DNA of 40,100 bases from Bacteroidales bacterium. Lineage in GTDB: Bacteria > Bacteroidota > Bacteroidia > Bacteroidales > UBA932. The stretch spans positions 1-40,100 of the forward strand of contig VSOK01000019.1 of assembly GCA_009774765.1 (NCBI GenBank), read 5' to 3'. The position numbers and the translations under genes were made by a program. Positions 8,099-17,046 of this stretch are shown here, in pieces (position 1 is the first letter of the stretch; each line of letters starts with the position of its first letter). The notes below the pieces were generated by a model. The model was given only the letters and a program-made list of their open reading frames with translations, made no database searches and had not been told where the DNA came from.

Positions 8099-9181
8099 AT
8101 GAAACGTATTTTTACATTATTGGCGGCCGGGCTTGTTTCAGCTGCCGCTGTTATCCCGGGATATGCCTGTACAGGTATAGCTTTGACGGCAAAAGACGGG
8201 AGCCGTGTTGTCGCAAGGACTACGGAATGGGGATCTTCCGTACTGAACTGCAATTATGTGGTAGTGCCAAGGGGACACCGCTATCAGTCATTTACCCCTA
8301 CCGGTGTCAATGGGGTGGAATACACTTCAAAATACGGTTATGTAGGTATATGTACTGAACTGGATGAATTTGTAGTGGAGGGTATGAATGAGACAGGCCT
8401 GTCTGCCGGACTGTTCTTCTTCCCTGGATATGGTGAATATGCCGAATACAATCCGCAGCACAACTGCCGGACTCTTTCTGATATGCAGTTCGTTTCCTGG
8501 GTGCTTTCCTGCTTCTCTTCAATAGATGAAGTGGTCGGGGCTTTGTCTGATATAGAACTGGTTACTCTTCACAATGCCATAGGTTCAGTACATTGGAGGA
8601 TTTCAGAGCCTTCAGGAAGGATGGTCGTATTGGAAGTGGTCGGGGGAGTCCCTCATTTTTATGAGAACAAGCTTGGAGTGCTTACCAATTCTCCGGGATT
8701 CGAGTGGCAGATGACCAATCTGAACAATTATATCAACCTTTATCCAGGCACTGTTCCTGGATATGATCTGATGGACGGGGTAGGGCTGCGCTCGTTTGGA
8801 GCAGGAACCGGAATGCTCGGCATCCCAGGTGATGTGACTCCTCCTTCACGTTTTGTCCGTGCCGCTTTCTATGCCGCTTCTGCCCCTCAGCAGAACACAG
8901 GACATCAGACTGTGATACAATCTTTCCAGATTCTCAACAACTTTGATATACCTGTCGGGGTGGAGCATCCTAAAGGTGAATCTCCTGAAGGTATGCTGAG
9001 CGCGACCCAGTGGACGACAGCATCTGACCAGAAGGCCTTGTGTTTCTATTACAAGACTGGATGGAACCAGACAATAAGATGTATTGATCTCAAGTCGGTC
9101 AATTTCGGAAAGACGTCATATCAGTCCCATCCTTTGGATGAAGTAAAGGAGCAGCCTGTTCAGATGCTGAAAATCAGATGA
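8099..9181 (+). CDS. Choloylglycine hydrolase-family Ntn-hydrolase (linear amide C-N hydrolase), secreted
   Basis: The protein is 360 aa. A signal peptide (MKRIFTLLAAGLVSAAAV...GYA) ends exactly before Cys24, which becomes the N-terminal nucleophile (CTGIAL) after cleavage. Other family elements are an Arg at 40 in VVARTTEWG, the Asn-containing LTNSPGFEWQMTNLNNY, and the Arg in SRFVRAAFY. The family hydrolyses amide bonds in conjugated bile salts, penicillin V or N-acyl signals, probably in the periplasm here. The binding-site block reads RTTEW, whereas classical bile salt hydrolases have Asp where this has Glu, so I would not call it a bile salt hydrolase without assay. Its 3' end overlaps the convergent AraC gene by 8 bp. 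Confidence 0.88.
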   Translation: MKRIFTLLAAGLVSAAAVIPGYACTGIALTAKDGSRVVARTTEWGSSVLNCNYVVVPRGHRYQSFTPTGVNGVEYTSKYGYVGICTELDEFVVEGMNETGLSAGLFFFPGYGEYAEYNPQHNCRTLSDMQFVSWVLSCFSSIDEVVGALSDIELVTLHNAIGSVHWRISEPSGRMVVLEVVGGVPHFYENKLGVLTNSPGFEWQMTNLNNYINLYPGTVPGYDLMDGVGLRSFGAGTGMLGIPGDVTPPSRFVRAAFYAASAPQQNTGHQTVIQSFQILNNFDIPVGVEHPKGESPEGMLSATQWTTASDQKALCFYYKTGWNQTIRCIDLKSVNFGKTSYQSHPLDEVKEQPVQMLKIR

Positions 9182-10343
9182 TGCCTTTGCCGCCGGTTTC
9201 CCTCCATTTCTTTGGAGAGCATCCGGTGAGTCTGGTGAACTGTGTATGGAAATTGGAGCGGTCGCTGAATCCGCACAGTTCGCCGACAAGCTGTATCGAA
9301 GTGCCTTTGTCTTCAAGCAGCATTCTTTTGGCGTCATTTATCCGGAGTTCTGTTCTCCAGCTGCGGAAATCCTGGCCTATATTGGTCATAAAATAAAGCT
9401 GGAGCAATTCTTTTGTAGTATCAAGCTCAGCCGCGATTTCTTCGCGGCTTTTGTCGTATTCCCTGTATTTCTTGTCCGCTACCCATTGGGCGAGGTTCTT
9501 TTGGATGGCCTTGAAGGCTTTTTCCATCTGTTTCCTGTCATATTCAGTGTCTTCCTTCAGTGCTTTCTCACGTTTGTTCTTCGGAGGGAAAAGGTTCTGT
9601 CTGGACAGGGTCTTGTGCGCGAACGCGTCAAGGATCATTTTGTGGCTTCCGATGAAACTTATGAAGTTGGCGGTAAAATACAGCATAAACAATACATACC
9701 ACGCTATGTAGATTTTCATGAAGCTTGTCGGAATCATCATATACACAAGCAGACAAAGGTCCGTCAGCATCGCGATTATATAACAGAACCTTATCCATCT
9801 GATCTTGTGTTCCTCTTCGTCATCATAGTATGCGTTCAAAGCCTTCTGTGATTTTTTGTAGGCCTTGTCAAACATTATTATATAGAATATGCTCTGTGAC
9901 GCGAAGAGCAGCAGGGAGGCAGCCAGGGATATATGGTAAAGTATCTTTTCTGTGCCGGTCGCCATCTCCAGAAGCAGTATTGACGACGACGTGATAAGGA
10001 ATATGTTGACTATGAAGGTGTTGCTCGATATCATCTTGTCGTCAAGGAGGTTTATCATCGAATATGACATGGCCAGGGACGAGAATGACACGGCAATCAG
10101 CATTGTCAGGGACGAGAATCTTTCGTATTCCCAGACTTCCGAATACTTGTTCAGCGTAAAAACCATCATAAAGGCGCACACTATGAATGAGACGGCTATG
10201 GTGGTCTTTGCGTTTGTGATGTTTTTTGAATATTCGGTGGCAGGTACTTTGATAAGCATCAATATAAAAGCCAGCACGCACGAATCCGTGCATGCTAGCC
10301 ATTGTATTGTCCTTATGTCTGTCAGGTCGGTTAAGAAATCCAT
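9174..10343 (-). CDS. AraC-family regulator with N-terminal multi-helix membrane domain
   Basis: The protein is 389 aa. The first roughly 240 residues hold six to seven hydrophobic segments (for example SCVLAFILMLIKV, FIVCAFMMVFTL, IAWYVLFMLYFTANFI), suggesting an integral membrane sensor domain. A charged linker follows (PPKNKREKALKEDTEYDRKQ). The C-terminus is an AraC-type double helix-turn-helix domain: RINDAKRMLLE, then VGELCGFSDRSNFHTQFTRL and GCSPKKWRE. It would bind DNA from the inner membrane in response to an envelope or extracellular signal. It converges with the Ntn-hydrolase gene, overlapping it by 8 bp, so it may control that gene or use antisense interference; both are inference. 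The ligand is unknown. Confidence 0.85.
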   Translation of the reverse strand: MDFLTDLTDIRTIQWLACTDSCVLAFILMLIKVPATEYSKNITNAKTTIAVSFIVCAFMMVFTLNKYSEVWEYERFSSLTMLIAVSFSSLAMSYSMINLLDDKMISSNTFIVNIFLITSSSILLLEMATGTEKILYHISLAASLLLFASQSIFYIIMFDKAYKKSQKALNAYYDDEEEHKIRWIRFCYIIAMLTDLCLLVYMMIPTSFMKIYIAWYVLFMLYFTANFISFIGSHKMILDAFAHKTLSRQNLFPPKNKREKALKEDTEYDRKQMEKAFKAIQKNLAQWVADKKYREYDKSREEIAAELDTTKELLQLYFMTNIGQDFRSWRTELRINDAKRMLLEDKGTSIQLVGELCGFSDRSNFHTQFTRLTGCSPKKWRETGGKGII

Positions 10344-10406
10344 CGTTTTATAAGGTGGAGGAAACGGCTGCGGTTTTCCTCCTGATATTCGGTAGCAGGC
10401 AGTGTG

Positions 10407-11387
10407 CTACCAGCCGAGTACGTATGAGAAGATAAGCGGAGCGACTATGGTCGCGTCTGATTCCACGATGAAGCGCGGAGTGTCGACGTCGAGCTTGCCC
10501 CAGGTAATCTTTTCATTAGGTACGGCTCCTGAATATGAACCGTATGATGTCGTACAGTCTGAAATCTGGCAGAAATATGCCCAGAGAGGCGTTCCTGTCC
10601 ATCCGAGGTCCTGCTCCATCATAGGAACACAGCAGATAGGGAAGTCACCGGCAGTACCTCCTCCGATCTGGAAGAATCCGACTCCCTGTCCTGCAGAGTT
10701 GTTCTTGTACCATTCTGTAAGGAACATCATAGTCTCGATACCGTTTTTGATCATAAGAGGATCGAACTCGCCTTTGATCACGTGTGCGGTGAAAATGTTG
10801 GCTGTAGTACAGTCCTCCCATGCAGGAACCACGATAGGAATGTTCTTTTCGCAGGCTGCAAGAACCCAGCTGTCCTTAGGGTCAATCTCATAATACTGCT
10901 CGAGTACGCCGCTGCGGAGCAGTCTGTAGATGACCTCGTATGGAAGAAGTCTTTCTCCGTTGGCCTTCATGTCTTTCCAGATGTCAACGAGATGGTCCTC
11001 CAGGCGGCGGAATGCCTCCTCTTCAGGGATACAGGTGTCGGTGACACGGTTCATGTGGTTCTCAAGAAGCTCTTTCTCCTGTGCCGGAGTAAGATCCCTG
11101 TAGTTTGGAACCCTGTAGTAATGGTTGTGTGCCACAAGGTTCATTATATCCTCTTCAAGGTTGTTTGCAGAGCAGGAAACAATCTGTATCTTGTCCTGAC
11201 GGATCATCTCCGCAAGGGAAAGTCCGAGTTCCGCGGTACTCATCGCACCGGCCATGGCGAGCATCATTTTGCCGCCTTTGTTAATATGCTCGTCGTATGC
11301 CTTTGCCGCATCGACAAGAGCAGCAGAGTTGAAGTGACGGTAATGATGTGTAATAAATTGTGAAATAGGTCCTTTTTCCATTTCCAT
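10407..11387 (-). CDS. Deoxyhypusine synthase-like protein
   Basis: The protein is 326 aa and shows the deoxyhypusine synthase fold signatures: GGKMMLAMAGAMSTAELG near the N-terminus for NAD binding, VSCSANNLEEDI, and VGFFQIGGGTAGDF. The lysine that forms the enzyme-substrate imine in eukaryotic DHS (context SWGK) appears conserved as ITWGKL, near residue 298. In eukaryotes the enzyme moves an aminobutyl group from spermidine to eIF5A; Bacteria have no hypusinated eIF5A, so the bacterial substrate is likely a polyamine or another acceptor. It is divergent from lysA, a PLP decarboxylase. The start could be either of two near ATGs (MEMEK); I use the first. A hairpin without a T-run overlaps the stop. 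Confidence 0.88.
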   Translation of the reverse strand: MEMEKGPISQFITHHYRHFNSAALVDAAKAYDEHINKGGKMMLAMAGAMSTAELGLSLAEMIRQDKIQIVSCSANNLEEDIMNLVAHNHYYRVPNYRDLTPAQEKELLENHMNRVTDTCIPEEEAFRRLEDHLVDIWKDMKANGERLLPYEVIYRLLRSGVLEQYYEIDPKDSWVLAACEKNIPIVVPAWEDCTTANIFTAHVIKGEFDPLMIKNGIETMMFLTEWYKNNSAGQGVGFFQIGGGTAGDFPICCVPMMEQDLGWTGTPLWAYFCQISDCTTSYGSYSGAVPNEKITWGKLDVDTPRFIVESDATIVAPLIFSYVLGW

Positions 11388-11456
11388 CAGATTTAGATCA
11401 AATTATATATTTGTCAGTTAATTCAATTCAAGGCGCGAAATTAGCGATTTTTTCCC

Positions 11457-11464
11457 TAAATTTG
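11457..11464 (+). promoter_or_regulatory. Putative -7 element (TAAATTTG) for lysA-ffh
   Basis: A consensus TAnnTTTG match 38 bp upstream of the preferred lysA ATG; no clear TTG at -33. It would place the start of transcription near 11471, too close for the alternative TTG start at 11473. Confidence 0.45.
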
Positions 11465-11502
11465 CAATCGTTTTGACTAATAATTTGACCCGCTGGGCTA
11501 AT

Positions 11503-12711
11503 ATGTTGGATGCCAATAAAATAGAATTTTTTGAGAAGGTAGAGACTCCATTTTATTTTTATGATATGGATCTGCTGCGCCGTACTGTCTGGACGGTGTC
11601 GCAGCTGTCCGCGAAATATGGCATAGAGGCTCATTATGCCGTCAAAGCCAATGTTGAGAGAAGGATACTGGAGTACATCAGTTCGATGGGGCTCGGTGCC
11701 GACTGTGTAAGCGGCAATGAAGTCCGTTTCGCATCCGTATGCGGATTTGCCCCCGAGAAGATCGTGTTTGCCGGTGTAGGCAAGAGCGACAGGGAAATCG
11801 CCGACGCGCTGAAGCTCGGGATATACTCGTTCAACTGTGAATCACTGCAGGAAATATATGTAATAGACGCGATGGCTGAGAGGCTCGGGAAAAGGGCGCG
11901 GATAAGTGTCCGTATCAATCCTGATATCGACGCGCATACGCATGTCTATATAACTACGGGGACATACGAAAACAAGTTCGGGATTTCGGCTCACGAGTTC
12001 GATGAGCTGATATCGCTTGTCGGCAGGTGCAGGAATATAGATTTCACCGGTCTGCATTTCCATATAGGTTCACAGATAACGGATGTCGAGAATGTGTTTT
12101 CACTTGAATGCGAACGCGTGAATGCGATCGTCTCGTATTTTGAATCCCGTGGTCTCAAGGTGGACGACGTGAATCTCGGAGGCGGTCTCGGGGTGGATTA
12201 TGAAGATCCTGACGGGAATCCTGTCGCTGATTTCGACAAATGGTTCGGGATTGTGGCGGAGAAGATCGACCGCCGTCCGGGAAGAAGGATACATCTTGAA
12301 CCGGGAAGGTCTATAGTGGCGCAATGTGCCAGCCTTATCTCACGTGTGCTTTTTGTGAAGGTAGGGGAGACCAAGAATTTCCTTGTGCTGGATGCCGGTA
12401 TGAATGATCTTATGAGACCTGCGCTTTACGGGGCTTATCACAAGATAGAGAACCTGTCCGCCCGTCTGCGTCCGAACCTTCCCCAGTCCCAGATATATGA
12501 TGTCGTGGGACCTGTATGCGAGTCAAGTGACGTATGGGGTGCCGGAAGGCTTCTTCCTCTGAGTGTCCGCGGTGACCTTATGGCCGTCAGGTCGGCTGGT
12601 GCATACGGCCAGGTTATGGCGAGCCGGTACAATCTGCGCGATTTCGCGCCTGCCGTCTATTCGGATGATATGCACGGGGCGCGCCTGCGTACTGAATATT
12701 TTGAAAGATAA
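11503..12711 (+). CDS. lysA: Diaminopimelate decarboxylase
   Basis: The product, about 402 aa, is a fold-III PLP decarboxylase that converts meso-diaminopimelate to lysine, the last step of lysine synthesis, in the cytoplasm. The PLP lysine is in HYAVKAN; other signatures are HFHIGSQ, NLGGGLG, HLEPGRSIV, and the active-site CESSD block followed by GAYG. These point to LysA rather than an arginine or ornithine decarboxylase. An in-frame TTG at 11473 would extend the protein by ten residues, but the ATG at 11503 fits the usual family N-terminus and the -7 promoter position. ffh follows by 14 bp in an apparent operon. Confidence 0.93.
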   Translation: MLDANKIEFFEKVETPFYFYDMDLLRRTVWTVSQLSAKYGIEAHYAVKANVERRILEYISSMGLGADCVSGNEVRFASVCGFAPEKIVFAGVGKSDREIADALKLGIYSFNCESLQEIYVIDAMAERLGKRARISVRINPDIDAHTHVYITTGTYENKFGISAHEFDELISLVGRCRNIDFTGLHFHIGSQITDVENVFSLECERVNAIVSYFESRGLKVDDVNLGGGLGVDYEDPDGNPVADFDKWFGIVAEKIDRRPGRRIHLEPGRSIVAQCASLISRVLFVKVGETKNFLVLDAGMNDLMRPALYGAYHKIENLSARLRPNLPQSQIYDVVGPVCESSDVWGAGRLLPLSVRGDLMAVRSAGAYGQVMASRYNLRDFAPAVYSDDMHGARLRTEYFER

Positions 12712-12725
12712 TAAGAATAAAGAAT

Positions 12726-14039
12726 ATGTTTGAGAATTTAACCGAACGGATTGAAAGATCCTTCAAAATCCTCAAAGGTGAGGGAAAAATTACGGAAATC
12801 AATATTGCCGAGGCTCTGAAGGACATACGAAGGGCATTGCTTGATGCCGATGTCAGCTATAAGATTGCCAAGCAGTTCTGTGATGATGTCAAACAGAAGG
12901 CTCTCGGACAGAATGTCCTGACTGCGGTCAAGCCTCAGCAGATGATCGTGAAGATCGTTCACGACGAACTTGCCGCCCTTATGGGAAGCGAGTCATACGA
13001 TATCAATGTCAAAGGACAGCCTGCGGTTGTCCTCGTGGCAGGTCTCAACGGTTCCGGTAAGACCACATTCTCCGGAAAACTCGCCCTTAATGTCAAGAGC
13101 AAGAGGGGAATGAAGGTTATGCTTGCAGCCTGCGACACTTTCCGCCCGGCAGCAATTGACCAGCTGAAAGTGCTCGGAGACCAGATAGGGGTACCGGTGT
13201 ACACAGAGACTGATGTAAAGGATCCTGTAAAGATAGCGAAGAACGCCATTGCACAGGCACGCAGGGAAGGATATTCAGTGGTGATCGTCGATACTGCAGG
13301 ACGTCTTGCGGTGGATCAGGAGCTTATGGATGAGATCTCCGCTCTCAAGAAGGCGGTGGAGCCTTCGGAAACCCTGTTTGTGGTGGATGCTATGACGGGA
13401 CAGGATGCAGTGGAGACAGCCAAGGCGTTCAATGACAGGCTTGATTTTGACGGAGTCGTACTTACCAAGATGGACGGAGACACCCGTGGAGGTGCTGCCC
13501 TCTCCATCAAGGCAGTCGTAGGAAAGCCGATCAAATTTGTCAGCTCGGGCGAGAAGATGGAGGCTTTGGATGTGTTCCATCCGACACGTATCGCGGACCG
13601 TATCCTCGGAATGGGTGATGTCGTGAGTCTCGTCGAGAAGGCTCAGGAGCAGTTTGACGAGAAGCAGGCGCGTGAACTCAAGAAGAAATTGGCGAAGAAC
13701 CAGTTTACCCTTATGGATTTCTACAACCAGATCCAGCAGATAAAGAAGATGGGTAATATCAAGGATCTCGCATCGATGATTCCGGGAGTAGGCAAAGCCC
13801 TCAAGGATGTGGAGATGGACAATGATTCCTTCAAAGGCATCGAAGCCATAATACTTTCGATGACTCCATACGAGAGGGAGCATCCTGAGGCTATCAACGG
13901 AAGCCGCCGCAAAAGGATCGCTGACGGAAGCGGAACGTCAATTGCAGAGGTAAACCGCCTTCTGAAGCAGTTTGAGGGCACACGTTCGATGATGAAGAGC
14001 GTCATGACAGGCAACCTTCCAAAAATGAGAAGACGTTAG
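12726..14039 (+). CDS. ffh: Signal recognition particle protein Ffh
   Basis: The protein is 437 aa, the standard Ffh size. It is the SRP GTPase that binds signal sequences and the 4.5S RNA and delivers ribosomes to FtsY at the membrane. Order of domains: N-terminal helical bundle (1-90), G domain with P-loop GLNGSGKTT (about 106-114), VDTAGR and TKMDGDTRGG, then the methionine-rich M domain from about 330 (MDFYNQIQQIKKMGNIKDL, and SMMKSVMTGNLPKMRRR at the end). It is 14 bp downstream of lysA and ends before a strong bidirectional terminator. The gene is a normal housekeeping copy. Confidence 0.97.
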   Translation: MFENLTERIERSFKILKGEGKITEINIAEALKDIRRALLDADVSYKIAKQFCDDVKQKALGQNVLTAVKPQQMIVKIVHDELAALMGSESYDINVKGQPAVVLVAGLNGSGKTTFSGKLALNVKSKRGMKVMLAACDTFRPAAIDQLKVLGDQIGVPVYTETDVKDPVKIAKNAIAQARREGYSVVIVDTAGRLAVDQELMDEISALKKAVEPSETLFVVDAMTGQDAVETAKAFNDRLDFDGVVLTKMDGDTRGGAALSIKAVVGKPIKFVSSGEKMEALDVFHPTRIADRILGMGDVVSLVEKAQEQFDEKQARELKKKLAKNQFTLMDFYNQIQQIKKMGNIKDLASMIPGVGKALKDVEMDNDSFKGIEAIILSMTPYEREHPEAINGSRRKRIADGSGTSIAEVNRLLKQFEGTRSMMKSVMTGNLPKMRRR

Positions 14040-14066
14040 TTTTTCAACAGGTTGAAATCATAAATG

Positions 14067-14103
14067 AAAAGTCAGGAATACCGTCTCGGCAGTCCTGACT
14101 TTT
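14067..14103. terminator. Bidirectional intrinsic terminator between ffh and the GntR gene
   Basis: Arms AAAAGTCAGGA (14067-14077) and TCCTGACTTTT (14093-14103) form an 11-bp stem. A T-run follows on the plus strand, and an A-rich 5' flank gives a weaker T-run on the minus strand. It serves the convergent ends of ffh and the ABC-GntR operon. Confidence 0.85.
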
Positions 14104-14156
14104 TTTGTTCAAATATTTATGTCCAATTATTAGAAGATGTTTCTTGAGAATGCAGA

Positions 14157-14501
14157 TCATATCCCTTCATTCAGACAGGAAGGGTCTATCCCGAGCAGCT
14201 TCATCTTTTTGAGAATCTGCGGAAGTTCCGTCTCGATGAAATTTTTTCTCTGAGCCTCGAGCACTATGCTTTTGGCTTCGGCACTGATGAAATATCCTAT
14301 TCCACGCTTGTTGAAGATAATGTCATCATTGGTCAGCTTTTCATAGCTGCGCATTACCGTATTGGGATTTACCCCTATCTCTGCCCCGAAATCACGTACA
14401 GAAAGAATCCTGTCGCCTGGAGAATATTCTCCTCCAAGGATTTTTTCGCATATCGAGTCATAGATCTGCATATATATAGGTTTGTTTGAATTGAAATCCA
14501 T
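14157..14501 (-). CDS. GntR-family (YtrA subfamily) transcriptional regulator
   Basis: The protein is 114 aa, which fits the YtrA subfamily of GntR regulators: a winged helix-turn-helix domain (PIYMQIYDSICEKIL through LSVRDFGAEIGVNPNTVMRSYEKL) followed only by a short helical tail, with no ligand-binding domain. It is the last gene of an operon with two membrane proteins and an ABC ATPase; such regulators usually repress their own transporter operon. It lies 4 bp after the upstream permease gene. A probable operator abuts the operon promoter (17047-17060). Confidence 0.9.
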   Translation of the reverse strand: MDFNSNKPIYMQIYDSICEKILGGEYSPGDRILSVRDFGAEIGVNPNTVMRSYEKLTNDDIIFNKRGIGYFISAEAKSIVLEAQRKNFIETELPQILKKMKLLGIDPSCLNEGI

Positions 14502-14505
14502 AAGA

Positions 14506-15273
14506 TCAGAATTTAATTGTTTTTAATCTGCAGTAGACCAGTACTGCCAGAGCTGTCACTATGGTAAGGTCTATGGCCATATCTATCCATCCGAATCTTT
14601 GGATATTTACGGTAAAGTCCCCTATGTAGGCGGCATCGTAGCCTAATCCTATCATATTCATAGTTACAGGTATGGCAATTGTGGAAAAGAGGAATCCTGC
14701 GCATATCATGACAAGTATTGTCTTGGCTATCTTATGTTTGCGGAAGTATACGGCTCCAAGGAGAAATGTAAGGATTCCGCCGGCAAAGTCGTCCAGAGGG
14801 GTTAACATGGACATTATTATGTCTATGTTTGAGGATAATTCCGTGAGACAGAATACATATTCCTTGTCCAGTGCGGCCAGTATTGCGTCCGCTCCCAAGA
14901 ATATGCTGCAGAAAACGGCAGGTATCACGACAATGCTGTTGATTATCATTGAAAGGAATTTTTCAAATGTCGATGCGGGAAGCAGTATATATGAAGCTCC
15001 CATTCTCCTGTCGGTTATGTGCCCGTAGCATTTATGCGGCATGGATATGACTATCGCCAATGATGACGCGATGAATATCAGTAATGTCGTTATGCCGGAA
15101 ATCAGTGTTTCCCACCCTTCGCCGATAATGGTTCCGATAAGTCCGGATATAATGTAGTATATGACTCCGGAAAGGCTTAGCAGAATCAGGCTGAGTCCGT
15201 AGTTCCGGTAACATCCTTTGATGTCGGCAATGAAATATGTTCCGAATCTTTTGAAATTGAATATCTCATTCAT
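14506..15273 (-). CDS. ABC transporter-associated membrane protein (permease-like)
   Basis: The protein is 255 aa with about six hydrophobic segments (LSLILLSLSGVIYYIISGLIG, LLIFIASSLAIVISM, IAKTILVMICAGFLFSTIA, TIVTALAVLVYCRL). It resembles its upstream neighbour in length, layout and shared segments such as GKIT/GHITDR followed by a LLPAS/MLPAS-E-K block. The pair probably forms the membrane part of the exporter powered by the ATPase of the same operon. The substrate is not evident; related YtrA-type operons are often linked to cell-envelope stress or peptide antibiotics. Confidence 0.75.
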   Translation of the reverse strand: MNEIFNFKRFGTYFIADIKGCYRNYGLSLILLSLSGVIYYIISGLIGTIIGEGWETLISGITTLLIFIASSLAIVISMPHKCYGHITDRRMGASYILLPASTFEKFLSMIINSIVVIPAVFCSIFLGADAILAALDKEYVFCLTELSSNIDIIMSMLTPLDDFAGGILTFLLGAVYFRKHKIAKTILVMICAGFLFSTIAIPVTMNMIGLGYDAAYIGDFTVNIQRFGWIDMAIDLTIVTALAVLVYCRLKTIKF

Positions 15274-15276
15274 AAT

Positions 15277-16062
15277 CTACAATTGTATTTTGCGTGTTTT
15301 GAAGTAGACGTATATAAGACAGCATACAGCCGCTGCAGTCTGGAAACAGTACCAGAGACATTGCAGATTCCTGTCAAGGAATTCTACGGCTGATCCCATT
15401 TCCACTTTTGCCGCAATGACCGCAATGATGACGATAAGCACGACAAACGAGAGGATGGCAGTGAGGAATGTCCTTGAACCTTTGTTCCTTTTGAAAAGCA
15501 CGGCTCCACAAAGTCCTGCAGAGGATACCATATACGGTAGAAAGAATTTTGACATCACCAGAACCTCCAGGGTGTTTGCTCTTTCGGTAGATTCGCATCT
15601 TATTAAAGCCATACCGATCCTGCTTATTATGGAGGACTCCGTATGGGCAGGGAACAGCACTGTTATCAGCCAGTCCGTACCAAGATATACTGCAGTGAAT
15701 GCAAGTGGAAACAGCACTATGCTGTTCAGTATTGTACTGACGTATTTTTCGCAGTGTGATGCGGGAAGCATCTGCCATACGGCACCCTCCGCCCTGTCCG
15801 TGATTTTCCCGTAAAGCAGGATTGGGGTCATCAGGAAATATGAAACGGATACTGCGGCCAGTATCATATCATTGACCGACAGATGGGTGTTCCATTGCTC
15901 CGAACCGCTGAGTATTGCGAGCAGTCCGATGACTGTGAAATGGAACATCGGCACAAGACCTGCGAGGAGTGTAATCAGCCAATGTCTCCGGAAAGCATTT
16001 TGGAAGTCGAAACTGAAATATCTGCAGAACCGCTTCCAGTCGAATGTCTGTGAACGATACAT
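15277..16062 (-). CDS. ABC transporter-associated membrane protein (permease-like), paralogue of the next gene
   Basis: The protein is 261 aa with about six hydrophobic segments (LITLLAGLVPMFHFTVIGLL, AAVSVSYFLMTPILL, FLTAILSFVVLIVIIAVIA, CFQTAAAVCCLIYVYF). The shared block GKITDRAEGAVWQMLPAS followed by EKYVSTILNSIV matches the downstream permease gene, so the two arose by duplication. It is separated from the ATPase gene by 5 bp and from its paralogue by 3 bp. A two-permease export complex is the simplest reading. Confidence 0.75.
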   Translation of the reverse strand: MYRSQTFDWKRFCRYFSFDFQNAFRRHWLITLLAGLVPMFHFTVIGLLAILSGSEQWNTHLSVNDMILAAVSVSYFLMTPILLYGKITDRAEGAVWQMLPASHCEKYVSTILNSIVLFPLAFTAVYLGTDWLITVLFPAHTESSIISRIGMALIRCESTERANTLEVLVMSKFFLPYMVSSAGLCGAVLFKRNKGSRTFLTAILSFVVLIVIIAVIAAKVEMGSAVEFLDRNLQCLWYCFQTAAAVCCLIYVYFKTRKIQL

Positions 16063-16067
16063 AAGCC

Positions 16068-16895
16068 TTATTTTTTCATCATACCTTTTATCAGATCCTT
16101 GTGCTGGTGGACCGTGTTGAACAACGCTTCGATGTTCACCTTGCTTTCTTCTCCTGTAAGGTTGGGATAGACCTGTATGCTGCCGCCCGGTGTGATCTCG
16201 CTGTAAAGTGCTCCTTCATATCTTTCGTTGCTGTAGTCGAAGAACAGCTTTCGGGAGATTTCTTCTGTTGATGCATTCAGGAGTACGTCCTGCCTGTCAA
16301 GGATGATGATAGGGTCGATTATGTTTTCGAGATCACGTACCTGATGCGTTGAGATCAGTATAACGGAATCTTCAGCAGTGTATTTTGTCACGGCTTTGCG
16401 GAACTGCGCCTTTGACGGTATGTCAAGACCGTTGGTAGGCTCGTCCATATAAATGTATTTGCAGCTGCAGGCAAGCGCGAAGCTGATATATGTCTTTTTC
16501 AACTGTCCGAAAGACATCTGGTCCATACGCTGCTGATGGTCATTCTCGAATATTTCCATCAGTGCCGTGAATTTTCCCGGATCGAAGTTTTTCCAGAATT
16601 TTCCGTATGTCCTCGCATAATCTGTAGCTTTCATCTGCATTGCAGGTACCTCATCGCTAAGATAGAACTGGTTTTCCAGAAATGACGGCTCTCTTTTGTA
16701 CGGATTGTGCCCGTCAATGTCTATTGTTCCGCTTTTGGCTTTTTTAAGCCCGCACAATAGTGTCAGTAGTGTTGTCTTGCCGACTCCGTTCTCTCCGAGA
16801 AGCCCGTAGATTCTGCCTTCTTCAAGAGTCATTGTGATATTGTTCAGTACTGTTTTTGAGCCGTAGCTGAAACTGATGTTGTCAATCTTTACCAT
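16068..16895 (-). CDS. ABC transporter ATP-binding protein
   Basis: The protein is 275 aa. Walker A is at about 34-42 (GENGVGKTT). The signature motif is degenerate (MSFGQLKK in place of LSGGQ). Walker B is YIYMDEPTNGLD, and the switch His is in LISTHQVRDLE. It belongs with the DrrA/CcmA-like export ATPases and would energise the two membrane proteins downstream. It is the first gene of the four-gene operon ending in the GntR regulator and has a leader of about 160 nt. The C-terminal region after residue 215 is not a common domain I can name. Confidence 0.92.
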   Translation of the reverse strand: MVKIDNISFSYGSKTVLNNITMTLEEGRIYGLLGENGVGKTTLLTLLCGLKKAKSGTIDIDGHNPYKREPSFLENQFYLSDEVPAMQMKATDYARTYGKFWKNFDPGKFTALMEIFENDHQQRMDQMSFGQLKKTYISFALACSCKYIYMDEPTNGLDIPSKAQFRKAVTKYTAEDSVILISTHQVRDLENIIDPIIILDRQDVLLNASTEEISRKLFFDYSNERYEGALYSEITPGGSIQVYPNLTGEESKVNIEALFNTVHQHKDLIKGMMKK

Positions 16896-17046
16896 ATTCC
16901 ATTATAATTTAGATTTTCAATCTACAAACACTCTCGCCTCGGCATAGCCAAAGTAAAATTTTGTATCTGCTCTCGGCTTAAGCGTTTATTCTATACTTCG
17001 TTTACAATAAATGCTGCACGGTAGTTGTCCCGGTTTAGGTGTCATA

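Noticed and set aside
8099..9181. Firm call as bile salt hydrolase
   Set aside because: The family is clear, but the RTTEW block departs from characterised bile salt hydrolases, so only the family name is supported.
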